From contig NC_133123.1 of the NCBI RefSeq assembly GCF_033568475.1, positions 150,613,753-150,677,752 of the forward strand: 64,000 bases of DNA, in the 5' to 3' direction. Source of the stretch: Henckelia pumila. Its lineage: Eukaryota > Streptophyta > Magnoliopsida > Lamiales > Gesneriaceae. This document shows, piece by piece, positions 11,465 to 20,869 of this stretch (positions within the stretch are counted from its first letter, which is position 1; every line of letters starts with the position of its first letter). The position numbers and the translations under genes are program-made. The notes beneath the pieces are model-generated. The model was not told the origin of the DNA, did no database searches, and was given only the letters and a program-made list of their open reading frames with translations.

Positions 11465-12995
11465 TTCTTTTCTATGTTAGTTTAAAAGAGTAATTAATAA
11501 TATACTTAATACTAAGTATTGATAATATACTTAGTTTAAAAGAATAATTAATAATATACTTAATACTAAGTATTGATAATATACTTAACACATAAGTATA
11601 TCAAAGTTCATTATTCATGTTTTTTTCTTGGCTTCCAATTGCAAAATTTTTGTATAAAGTAATATTTAGTTTATTATAAAAATGATATTATTTTACTTAA
11701 ACTGATTTTTTTATTAATTAGCATCTATATATTATAGCAAAAACTATTGTATACTATTATAACAATGATATTATTTTACTTAAACTATCTTATTATTATT
11801 AAAAATATTTGCATAAAAATTTTATGAAATGTAAAAAAAAAATTAGTGCCAAAGAATATTTACAAGAAAATTATCTATTTTATTTTTATTTCTATTTCTC
11901 ACCAAATATATTTATTTGTATAAAGTAACTCATTCAATTTACACGTAATGGTAGTAGTTATATTAAATTAATTTTTATTGAAAGAAAATAATTTATTGAC
12001 ATTGGTCGTGGTGGTGGTCACAACAGTGTTGGAAGTACCGTGTTTAATTATTAGGTTGAATTGACTAAACATGTTAAAAAATACCCTAATATGGGACTTT
12101 ATTTAATTTTTAATTTTAAAAATTATGTTTTTAATTAATGTCTCATTAAGTATGCAAAGCTTACAATACTTTTCCATAAATTCACTTGAAAAACTTCAAT
12201 AAATTTCCTTTATTTTTTAGGAAAAGCTGAAATTTTGTCATGTAATTTTGTCACTTTGCGATTTTGTCCCTCTATGTTGTCAAAATTTCACATTTATTTC
12301 TATAATTTTTTTATTTTCTTACAATTTTAGTCATTTTTCATTGGGAGTGCTGAGATGACACAATATACATCAGCATAACATCATCATTGTATTGGTTTCA
12401 TGTCAGCTTCCAGTCGGAAAAAAGACTAAAATTTTAGCAACAAAAAAAAGATAGCAGACTACACCAGATATTTGATAAAATAGAAGACCAAAATTGCAAA
12501 AAAAAAAAAAAAAAAAACCACAAACGTAAGATCAAAAAACAATTTTATCTTTTTTTTACAATGCCTATACAATGAAACTGAGCATTGAGAATTAGATGAA
12601 TTTTAAGTACTTTTTTGTAAATTTTTCTAATTTTTATTTATATCATATAATTTGATTAGTTTTATTTACTTTAAATTTTATTCATTAAAAAAATTAACGA
12701 GATATTTAAAAAATAGATAAAATATTACTATCTTGAACTTAATATATGAGATATTTTTTTATAATAAATATAAATTATAGAGATAATTTATAAGCATTAT
12801 TATAGATTAATTTTTTACTTTTGATATCATTTCATCTTAAAAAAACATATATAAATTATTTAGTGTATTACCTTTTATAAATTTGTATTTTAGTACATTT
12901 ATTTATTTGATTCACATGTTCAATGGAAATTAATGTTCGTCAATATTAATTTTAAAAAAAATTTATACAAAATTAGCTATATAGAATATATAATA
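11465..12995. repeat. Tandem duplication, unit A
   Basis: Unit A and unit B (12996-19652) share, in the same order: TATATTAG/TATGTTAG..TTTAAAAGAG, TTTTTTTCTTGGCTTCCAATTGCAA, ATTATAGCAAAAA..ATTGTATACTATTATA, CACCAAATATATTTATTTGTA, GGTCGTGGTGGTGGTCACAAC, CAGTGTTGGAAG, CTAATATGGGA, TATGCAAAGCTTACAATACTTTTCC, the family A MITE, and GAAACTGAGCATTG. Divergence is visible throughout, so the duplication is not recent. Unit A has a private 53-bp tandem doubling at 11478-11584 (TTTAAAAGA..TAATTAATAATATACTT). Confidence 0.8.
12220..12550. mobile_element. Mutator-like MITE, family A copy 3
   Basis: A diverged family member inside tandem unit A: GGAAAAGCTGAAATTTTGTC left end, TTTGTCACTTTGCGATTTTG arm, and a right arm with AGACCAAAATTGC and AACAATTTTATC. 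Unit B has it at the same place (18793-19202), so it was there before the duplication. Confidence 0.75.
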
Positions 12996-14121
12996 TGTCC
13001 TCTCTATATTAGTTTAGAAGAGTCATTAATAATATAATTAATACTAGGTATTCCAAAGATCATTCTTCATGTTTTTTTCTTGGCTTCCAATTGCAAGATT
13101 TCTGTATAAAATAATATTTTTTAATTATTTTTTTATTTAATAATCATAATTCCTTTCCGTTCTATTTCTGATGTTAAATTTTAGAAAACTTAATTGATTT
13201 TTAATTAATTACCATCTATCTATTATAGCAAAAAATATTGTATACTATTATAAAAATGATATTATTTTACTTAAACTAATTTTTTTTATTAATTATCATC
13301 TATATATTATAGCAAAAATAATTGTATACTATTATAACAATGATATTATTTTACTTAATTAAACTAAAATTTTCTTTATTAAATTTTTATTTTAATTGTT
13401 TCTTATTCTTTCTGAAAAATATTTGCATAAAAATGTTATGAAATGTTTAAAAAAATATTAGTGCCAAAGAATATTTACAAAAAAAATAATATATTTCATT
13501 TCTATTTCTATTTATCACCAAATATATTTATTTGTACAAAGTAACTCATTTAATTTACACGTAATAATAGTAGTTCTATTAAATTAATTTTTATTGAAAG
13601 AAAATAATTTATTGACCTTGGTCGTGGTGGTGGTCACAACTGTGAGACCCCATGTCCCACATGAGAAAAATTAAATGTTTAAATCTGTTTAAAATGAGCT
13701 ACAATGGACTTCTATAGCAACTTGGGTTAATCATTTTCGTAAAGCGAGGACGGATACGAAGTAGTTGCTATAGGGGACCATTGTGCAGTCGCGTAGGCGC
13801 GGGCCTGGTCTCGGGGCGTGACAGAATGGTATCAAAGACGACCTCTCTTAGTACGGTATGGTTCGGGGACGAACCAAGCGGAAGCTGGTGGGCATGTGAC
13901 GCCCGAGACTGAGGAGGCGAGGAGTGATCGCCAGTGCCAAGAGGTTGCATGGACAATGAGCGGCTCCTGGTAGGCTTCTAGGCAGAGAGAGACATGAATG
14001 AATCGATCCTGCCGGAATGAGAGGGATTATGAGACTGTGTAGGTATGAGACTGCATAGTTGAGGAGAGTTTAAAAGATTTCATATGTACTACTCATATCA
14101 AGAAGGTGCATCTTTTTTTCG

Positions 14122-14195
14122 GGAACTCATCACATAAGAACTCCAAAGTTAAGCGTGCTTGACTTGGAGAAATTATAAGATAGGTAACCCCTTGA
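14122..14195 (+). repeat. 5S rRNA-like segment (Cassandra-type)
   Basis: AACTCCAAAGTTAAGCGTGC matches the 5S box A region (AGTTAAGCGTGCTTG), and GATAGGTAACC at 14179-14189 matches box C (GATGGGTGACC) with two changes. The flanks CATATGTACTACTCATATC and AAGAAGGTGCA are those I associate with Cassandra TRIM LTRs. It is a derived sequence, not a functional 5S gene, because the 5' half of 5S is absent. Confidence 0.75.
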
Positions 14196-14257
14196 AAAGT
14201 TTCTCAGGGTACGTGTGAGTGAGAACATAAGCACGCTGGAAAGACCCGTCTTGATAC

Positions 14258-14330
14258 TAGCTCAATTGGTATCATGGATGATAAGAACTTGTACTTAAGC
14301 CTGGAGATGCAAGGTTCTATCCCTGGGGAG
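14258..14330 (+). repeat. tRNA-like / SINE-head segment
   Basis: TAGCTCAATTGG (14258-14269) is a good pol III box A, and GGTTCTATCCC (14313-14323) is a near-consensus box B at tRNA-like spacing. A second, perfect box B (GGTTCGAGCCC) lies at 14390-14400 without a box A partner. The sequence between the boxes does not fold as a proper tRNA that I can identify, so this is a SINE-type head rather than a tRNA gene. Confidence 0.6.
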
Positions 14331-15208
14331 GGCAAAAATCCACTGCCAGGAGGTGGGAGGTCATGAGTGCGATGCCCGACGAACTATGCGGTTCGAGCCC
14401 ATGCTATAGGCTGGGGAGGCATGCGGTGAAAGGACGTGGGTCGTTACAACAACAGTGTTGGAAGCACCGTGTTTAAATATTTTGTTGAATTAACTAAACA
14501 TGTTTAAAAAAACCCTAATATGGGAATTTATTTAATTTTAATTTTAAAAATTTTGTTTTTTAATTAATGTATGTTAGAACTTTCAAGGTGTAATATCTAC
14601 AAAAATATTCGTTCAAAAAGTCACCAAACTGGATTCTGCAATTGACATCAAGAAAAACGAAGGCAAGATATAAACTAATGAGTTAAACTGAGACTAGTCA
14701 TGCTTAATGGTCCGGTTCGGCCCGGAACCGAACCGGACCCAACCCAATAAACCTGGAACCGGATCCGGTATGGAGGAACCGGACCCGGAACCGGGACCAA
14801 TCCATTACTTAATGGATTGAACCTGTTTATATAAATATGAACCGGTTCGTCCAGTTCCGGTTCCTGAACCAAATCCGGATAAAACCGGATTCGACCCGAA
14901 ACCGGTTAAAAATTAAAAAAAAAAATTTGCCAACGACTACAAATTGTAGCCGTTGGAAATTGTACCATCGGCTACTGATGGTTTAATTGCACTTTGGCCC
15001 AATAATTTAAAAAAATTTATTTTTTAAACCCTAAAATTAACTATAAATATTAAATAGTAGATAGTTTTTTTATTATTTTGACACAAATATTTGCTCTCAA
15101 TTCTCTACTCTACTTGCTCTATAATTATATCTCAAATATATACTTATTTAAATTATAATTTCTTTATAATTATATCTCAAATATATATTTATTTAAATTC
15201 TACTTTCT

Positions 15209-17050
15209 CTACAATCAATGACATCATCTTCAAACCGTGGTGGTGGTCGTGGCGTGAATATGTCTTCGATCTTGGTCAAGATTTTGCCTATATACCCGAC
15301 TTTGATGAATTCGAACCTGGGCACGAGGAGGAAGAAGCAATACAAATCCCCAATTTAGATGTATGAACACCATCGTCCGCTCGGGAAAGCAACACGATGT
15401 CAACAAGTAAGGAATATAAGAAAACACTAAAATTGCATCTTTCAAATATTTCGTGCAGAGTTAGTTTGACGACTGATATTTGAACTAATGTGAAATTTGA
15501 ATTTTATCTTGTTGTTACATGTCATTGGATTGATGAAACTTGGTGTATGCAAAAAAGAATTTTATCACTAGATTGTTTAGAATCGTCACACAATAGATAC
15601 ACTATAGCTAGATATGTTTGTAATGTTGCTAAGACTTATGGAATACAAAATAAAATAATGTCAATTAAATTAGATAATGCGAGTGCCAATAATCTTGCAA
15701 TTAGATACATAAAAGATTCATTAAAACCGATTTTAGATGGAAAATTGCTTCATGCTAGATGTGTTTGTCATGTTATTAACTTATGTGTTAAATGTGCATT
15801 GGATGATCGTTTGTGTAATGTAATAAAAAAATTAAAAACATGTGAAAAATTATTACGTGAAAGAATATATGGACGTGATTGGAAAAACTAGTTGAATCAA
15901 ATGGGATTAGATTTAAAAAATTTCCTGCACCGGCTGAGACTCGATGGAATTCTTTATATCATTTGCTTCAAATTTTATTACGTTTTAAAGATTTAGTTAC
16001 TACATGTTATAATAATATTGCTGCAGATGTTTTAATCTTGACTGATGATGATTGGGAAATTTTGAGTCATTGTGTTTCTTTGTTAGAAATTTTTTAAGAA
16101 GCAACCGAAAAATTTTCTGGCATTCATTACCCTTCTTAATTCTCCCATGTTTTTGCCTTTGATTTTCAATATGATTTTTAAATTTATGGAACATCGTGGT
16201 CATTCATTTATGAATGATTTTATTTCTAATATGAAAGATAATTTTTTGAAATATTGGGAGAATATCCCAATTTTGCATGGTTTAGCAACACTACTTGATC
16301 CAAGTCAAAGCTAATGTGGGTTGGACATATTTTTTGAATATTTCTCTAAATTTCTTGGGCAGAATGTTGACGATCAAAAAAAGTCAATAACACATTCTCT
16401 CCAAGATTTGTTTGATTTGTATGCTAGAGAACAGGGTTAACTGAGTGCACAGTCGGATGAGAGACCGATGGAGATAGGCAAAAGTGGAGCAATCAACTTC
16501 TTCCAAAGTTTGAAAAGACAAAAGTTGAAGGAAAAAATGACAACAACTAATTACAATGAGATCCAAATTTATCTGAGTCATTATATTGAGTTTAACGAGA
16601 GTTTTGATGTTATAGATTGGTGGAAAGTAAATTCTCAACTTTATCCAGTGCTAGCGGCAATTGCGCGAGATGTCCTAGCTGTTCAAAGTTCTAGTATTGC
16701 TTACGAATCGGCATTTTCAGTATGTGGAAGAATCATTGGTGATCAAAGAACCAATTTAAAGCCAGAAACACTTAGGTAGTGTTTGGAAGAGCTTCTAGGA
16801 AGCACTTCTCAGTTTTTCATTAACAAAATTTTGAAATTTTGTGAAATTTTGTTAACGAAAAGCTGAGAAGTGTTTCTTAATTAGAAGCTCTTCCAAACAC
16901 TATCTTAATATGTTGACATGCCTCCAAGATTGGTTTGCAGCAGAAAAAAAGAATAGGATCGCTAGAGCATTCGACGAGTTTCAAAGTTCAAGCTCCGACA
17001 AAGATCCGGAATATTCGAAGTATATTTTAGTTTATCGTGATGAATTTTAG
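15209..17050 (+). pseudogene. hAT transposase (RICESLEEPER-like), decayed
   Basis: Pieces appear in order. An N-terminal Gly/Arg-rich start is followed by DLGQDFAYIPDFDEFEPGHE, shifted in frame. Next is the RNase H-like core (LVVTCHWID near 15505, IKLDNASANN near 15664, HARCVCHVINLCVK near 15750), then the AETRWNSLYHLL block (15932). Last is the C-terminal hAT dimerisation domain (FDVIDWWKVNSQLYPVLAAI near 16603, SIAYESAFSVCGRI near 16692). The BED zinc finger that should lie between the first two pieces is missing. Several stops and frameshifts separate the parts, and a 130-bp MITE interrupts the last one, after which LTCLQDW..FDEFQSS continues in frame. Confidence 0.85.
16775..16904. mobile_element. 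Harbinger-like MITE (130 bp) inside the hAT transposase
   Basis: The 22-bp terminal inverted repeats G(G/A)TAGTGTTTGGAAGAGC..CT are nearly perfect, and the 3-bp duplication TTA flanks it (16772-16774 and 16905-16907), as for PIF/Harbinger (Tourist) elements. The inside is a further palindrome (AACAAAATTTTGAAATTTTG). Excising it restores continuity of the hAT C-terminal frame, which proves the insertion order. Confidence 0.9.
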
Positions 17051-17164
17051 AGGTTAAATTATGTAATTCAAAATTAAAATTACTTTGAAAAAGAATAAAT
17101 TTGTGTTTGAAAATTCAAAATGCGTATATAACTGATAGAACCCAAAAAACTGGAGGCAGAAGTT

Positions 17165-17325
17165 TTCACGCCTAGGCGTGAAATGGTTTATTTCAGAAAA
17201 TGGAAACAGAGCTTTTCACGCTATGGCTTGATATTTCTTACGCCATGGCGTAAACCAATGATTTTGAAGAAGTGAGAATAGATATTTTCACGCCATGGCG
17301 TGACTTTTCTACGCCTAGGCGCGAG
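17165..17325. repeat. Cluster of short palindromes (CACGCCTAGGCGTG / CACGCCATGGCGTG)
   Basis: Four to five variants of a 12-14-bp palindrome occur in 160 bp: CACGCCTAGGCGTG near 17169, a decayed CACGCTATGGCTTG near 17218, TACGCCATGGCGTA near 17239, CACGCCATGGCGTG near 17290 and TACGCCTAGGCGCG near 17311. Most follow TTTTCA or TTCT. It sits between the transposase end and the hAT subterminal repeats. Its origin is unknown. Confidence 0.6.
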
Positions 17326-18792
17326 TCGCTGAGTCAAAAAAGGGAAATTTTGGTCGATTAAGTGGGAAGGAAAGTTGAAATTCATGGACTCTTGGAGATA
17401 TATAATGATCAATTTTTAGGTTAGAAGGGGACTTTTGGCATATTGCTTGGCGGCTGCAACATCACAAACAAGAGAAACGAATCTGAAAGCGGTGGAGACG
17501 ATTTAGAAACAAATATATATTTTTTTTAAAATACAAACCGGCCGGAACGGGACCGGAACCGGCCTGGAACCCATAAAAATGGGTTCCGGTTCGAAAATCT
17601 CGGAACCAGAACCGGAACAGGATCGGTTCATGATCGGTTCCGACCGGTTCTGGGACCGGATGGACCGGAACCGACCGGAATGGGACCGCCGGGACCGTTA
17701 AGCATGCCTAACTAAGAAATAAAATGTGTTGACCATTGACCAATGCAAAATAGATTATTGCACTCAATTGAGGAAGAATCGATTTTAATCAATCATCGGA
17801 GCAGTTGAGCAGAGTTCGACATAAAGTATGAAGACAACTTGATTCAGTTTAGTAGAGATAAACTGAATCAGTTGGGCTTAACTAAAACCTAAGCCGATCA
17901 AGGTTTTCCTGTACCAGACAAAAGCACCGAAAGCAGAAATACATCAGTGTACGATGTTGCCAGAGAATATCGCGGAAAAGACAATCTAACGGCAAAATGA
18001 TTTGAATTCAAAATAGAGCCGTTATCTATTGGAATATAAATACCCATCCTCGGGACATTTCATAGACATCCGACATCTTGAAAAAGCACTCGCAAGTATA
18101 CTCTCACCCATACACAATCAGTCGAGGAAAGAAATTTTTACTGAAGATAATACTCAATCAAGTCGAAAAACACTAGCAAATTTCTGTGATTAGAAGATCA
18201 ATCAAGTGCTAAGTGTTGTGTTGCAAACATTGTTGTATCAGTGTGATCAGTTAAGGTGCTGCAAACTTCGTTGTAACATGGAGCAGTCGTGAACTGTGTC
18301 CTTGAAGTGTTTTTAGTAGTTCTGGGATAGGCAGTGTCTGTAAGTCTTGGTTTAGGAGTCGCTTGTTACAAGTTGATTGTAATAGTCAAAGTCTTCTAGA
18401 GTGAATTCTTCCGAGGTGGAAAAAGGGGTAACGCACGTAGGAGTTGTTGAAATTTTCAAAAATCCATAAACAAACTTTAGCGTTCTTACTTTCAGGTCGT
18501 CATCACGTACAGTCCATAACAGGTTAAATTTGTTAATCGGCCTAGCTCATTCCGCACTTACCTAAGTTGGTTGATTGATATAGACACACGAGAGAATAGA
18601 GTTCAGTTAATCAACTTCAACTGAACTCATCTAGAAAGATTTCGGTGTCAACTGTAAGGACACAAACACTATAAGTCTAGCAAGCTCACCCCCTAAGCTG
18701 ATCCTATCAATGTCTCATTCAGTATGCAAAGCTTACAATACTTTTCCAGATGTTCACTTGAAAAACTTCAATAAATGTCCTTTATTTGTTTT

Positions 18793-19202
18793 AGGAAAAA
18801 CTGCAATTTCGTCATGTAATTTTGTCACTTTGCGATTTTGTCCCTCTATGTTGTCAAATTTCACATTTATTTCTATAACTTTTTTTATTTTTCTTATAAA
18901 TTTAGTCATTTTTCATTGAGAGTAGTGCTGAGGTGACACAGTAAACATCAGCATGACATCATCATTGTATTGGTTCCATGTGAGCTTTCAGTCGGAAAAA
19001 GAACTAAAATTTCAACAACAAAAAAAAAAGATAGCGGACTACACCAGATATTTGATAACATAGAAGACCAAAATTGTCGGAAAAAGAACTAAAATTTCAA
19101 CAACAAAAAAAAAAAGATAGCGGACTACACCAGATATTTGATAACATAGAAGACCAAAATTGCAAAAACAAACAAACATAAGATCAAAAAATAATTTTCT
19201 CT
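18793..19202. mobile_element. Mutator-like MITE, family A copy 4, with an internal tandem duplication
   Basis: This is the unit B ortholog of copy 3. It is longer because about 85 bp starting GTCGGAAAAAGAACTAAAAT is present twice in tandem (18991-19075 and 19076-19161); the two units are nearly identical. Unit A has a single copy, so this doubling happened after the unit duplication and is recent. Confidence 0.8.
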
Positions 19203-20144
19203 CTTTTTTACAGTGTCTATACAATGAAACTGAGCATTGTGAAGATGAATTTTAAGTACTCTTTTGTAAATTTTTTTAATTTTTATTTACATTATATAAT
19301 TTGATTAATTTTATTTACTTTCAATTTTATTCATAAAAAAGAAATTAACGAGACATTTAAAAAATAAAAAAAATTTATATTACTATCTAGAACTTAATGT
19401 ATGAGATAATTTTATAATAAATATGCATGAATTATAGAGACAATTTATTAGCATTATTTGAGATTAATTTTTTACTTATGATTATTTCATTTAAAAAAAA
19501 CATATAGATTATTTAGTGTATTATATTTTATAAATATGTGTTTTAGTACACTTATTTATTCGATTCATATCATGTTCAATGGAAATTAATATTCGTCAAT
19601 ATTAATTTACAAAAGAAATATTTTTATACAAAATTAACTATATAGAATATATTATTCTAAAACACAAATAGAAAAAGATCCAGAAGCGAGGTTATAAATT
19701 TAGCACAAACATAAATGATATTGAATTCAAAAACGTTTCATTTTAGTGGTTTTATTTTAACATTTGTATAAACATATTTCATAATCATGTTTTCGCTGCA
19801 CGTGCACCTGCCTAGTATGAAGAAATAACCAAGAATTTAATGTGGTCTGAAAAGTTTTGTCCATGCACAGAACACTAAAAAATCCTTCATTTGTTTACCC
19901 CAAAAAAAAGGGGTGGAATGCAAATCAACAACAATCAATTCTATCCGCAGGAATTGACACCAAGTTTTCCAACTACGTACCATTTAATTCCAACACTACA
20001 TGGCTTAGATTGTACTTCTTAATTCAACGACAAATAACAGGGTTAGTTTGCCGTAATTACAATATATTGAAGGGAGTTTTATATTTCCAATATCTGAATC
20101 CGATATTGTTTGCAACCAATTATTTTTTATGCATATGACACATA

Positions 20145-20460
20145 ATGATAATGATATCCCCTACCATTGATCAATATTATGTGCTCCTTTTCCCCATCGC
20201 AAGCAAATATAGGCGAATCAATCCATGTCTTTCTAATTCACAACAACAGATTCGAAGAAACCTTGTAAACAAAACCAGGAAACCACCATTAACTCTTCCG
20301 CGGAATCGGGACCCTAAGAAGTATGTAACTAGTCCAAGATTCCATCCATCCACTATCAACCCCGATTGTGAAAACATGCCCTTGTACTTGCATTATTGAT
20401 CTATGAAGTAGTCCATTGGGCAAGAATCTGATGACCTTGCTCGTTCGTATATAGCAACAT
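20145..20460 (-). pseudogene. F-box pseudogene, copy 3 (internal deletion)
   Basis: On the minus strand this matches F-box copies 1 and 2 from the KVIRFLPNGL block through VFTIGVDSGW, then jumps directly to ESWTSYIL and continues to LYLLAMGK. The stretch between (DFEDSCIPRS through HIIFV in copy 2) is deleted at a join near 20345, where GGATGG meets AATCTTGG. F-box, N-terminus and C-terminus are absent. It is non-functional. Confidence 0.8.
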
Positions 20461-20663
20461 GATCAGATCCTTGAACCGATTATTCAAATGCTTCAGATTC
20501 TTGTACTACGATGTTTCTGGTCTAAAATTAACCACTAGCTGCTAGATGATATATCCATTGTACTTCACATTCTTGCCAGTGGATGCAATTAGCTTTATGT
20601 TTCTTAAATTCCTCTATGGTTTATGGGATGAATTAAGTGTTGTGTTACTTGTCTCTATGGAAT

Positions 20664-20668
<5 letters not shown>

Positions 20669-20700
<32 letters not shown>
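20669..20700. repeat. (TA)n microsatellite
   Basis: About 16 TA units. A second (TA)n tract lies at about 20861-20880, on the far side of the foldback element. Confidence 0.9.
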
Positions 20701-20702
<2 letters not shown>

Positions 20703-20703
<1 letters not shown>

Positions 20704-20861
20704 TAATTTTCAGGTGTCCAAACATTTCTGTCCAACTCGTTCCCGACCACTAAAACCCACTACCGGGTTTTAGTTGTTTTTTTAAAAAAAAATTCGTATC
20801 AACTAAGGTTTTAGTTGTCGGGGACGAGTTGGGCATCATTGGTTGGACAGCTAAAAATTTC
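20703..20861. mobile_element. Foldback MITE between two (TA)n tracts
   Basis: The left arm (AATTTTCAGGTGTCCAA..GTCCAACTCGTTCCCGACCACTAAAACC) is the inverted counterpart of the right arm (GGTTTTAGTTGTCGGGGACGAGTTGGGC..GGTTGGACAGCTAAAAATT). Both ends sit in TA repeats, which would fit a TA target site, but the microsatellite hides the exact duplication. Confidence 0.65.
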
Positions 20862-20869
20862 TATATATA

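Larger units (their letters stand above)
13641..14448 (+). mobile_element. Chimeric TRIM/Cassandra-like retroelement with 5S-like and tRNA-like parts
   Basis: The 808-bp insertion starts TGTGAGACC, ends GTCGTTACA, and is flanked by a perfect 5-bp duplication ACAAC (13636-13640 and 14449-14453). Unit A shows the empty site (GGTCACAACAGTGTTGG). A 183-bp LTR-like segment (13641-13823, TG..CA) is followed 3 nt later by a decayed primer site TGGTATCAAAG. The middle and right hold a Cassandra-like segment with a 5S rRNA-like stretch (14122-14195) and then a tRNA-like stretch (14258-14330). The right end does not repeat the left LTR, so this is not a simple LTR pair. It has no coding sequence and would depend on proteins supplied by other elements. 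Confidence 0.75.
14695..17710 (+). mobile_element. hAT DNA transposon (3.0 kb) with decayed transposase
   Basis: The terminal repeats are TAGTCATGCTTAATGGTCC on the left and, on the right, the complement of TAGGCATGCTTAACGGTCC. The flanking 8-bp sites ACTGAGAC (14687-14694) and ACTAAGAA (17711-17718) match at 6 of 8, as expected for an old hAT duplication. The subterminal regions (14710-14905 and 17535-17705) are packed with GGTTCCGG / CCGGAACC motifs in both orientations, the kind of sites hAT transposases bind. The transposase relic lies at 15209-17050 and a MITE sits inside it. The element cannot be autonomous. Confidence 0.85.
14572..18709 (+). mobile_element. Solo LTR (about 1.1 kb), interrupted by a hAT element
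   Basis: It starts TGTTAGAAC, ends CCTATCA, and is flanked by ATGTA/ATGTC (14567-14571 and 18710-18714, 4 of 5 matching). Unit A has the empty site (TTAATTAATGTCTCATT). Without the hAT insertion (14695-17710) and its duplication, the LTR is about 1114 bp. It carries a TATAAATA promoter motif at 18035-18042. There is no gag-pol and no second LTR, so it is most likely a solo LTR left by LTR-LTR recombination. The look is of long-LTR copia (SIRE-like) elements, but that assignment is from memory. Confidence 0.7.
12996..19652. repeat. Tandem duplication, unit B (expanded by nested insertions)
   Basis: This is the second copy of unit A. Removing the chimeric element (13641-14448) and the solo LTR with its cargo (14572-18709) leaves about 1.7 kb colinear with unit A. 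It ends at ACTATATAGAATATAT, as unit A does at its border. A tract of about 78 bp (ATTATAGCAAAAA..TTTTACTTAA) is tandemly repeated near 13211-13360. Confidence 0.8.

Noticed and set aside
14258-14330. A possible functional tRNA gene.
   Set aside because: Boxes A and B are there, but I see no acceptor-stem pairing or sensible anticodon loop, and it lies inside a retroelement.
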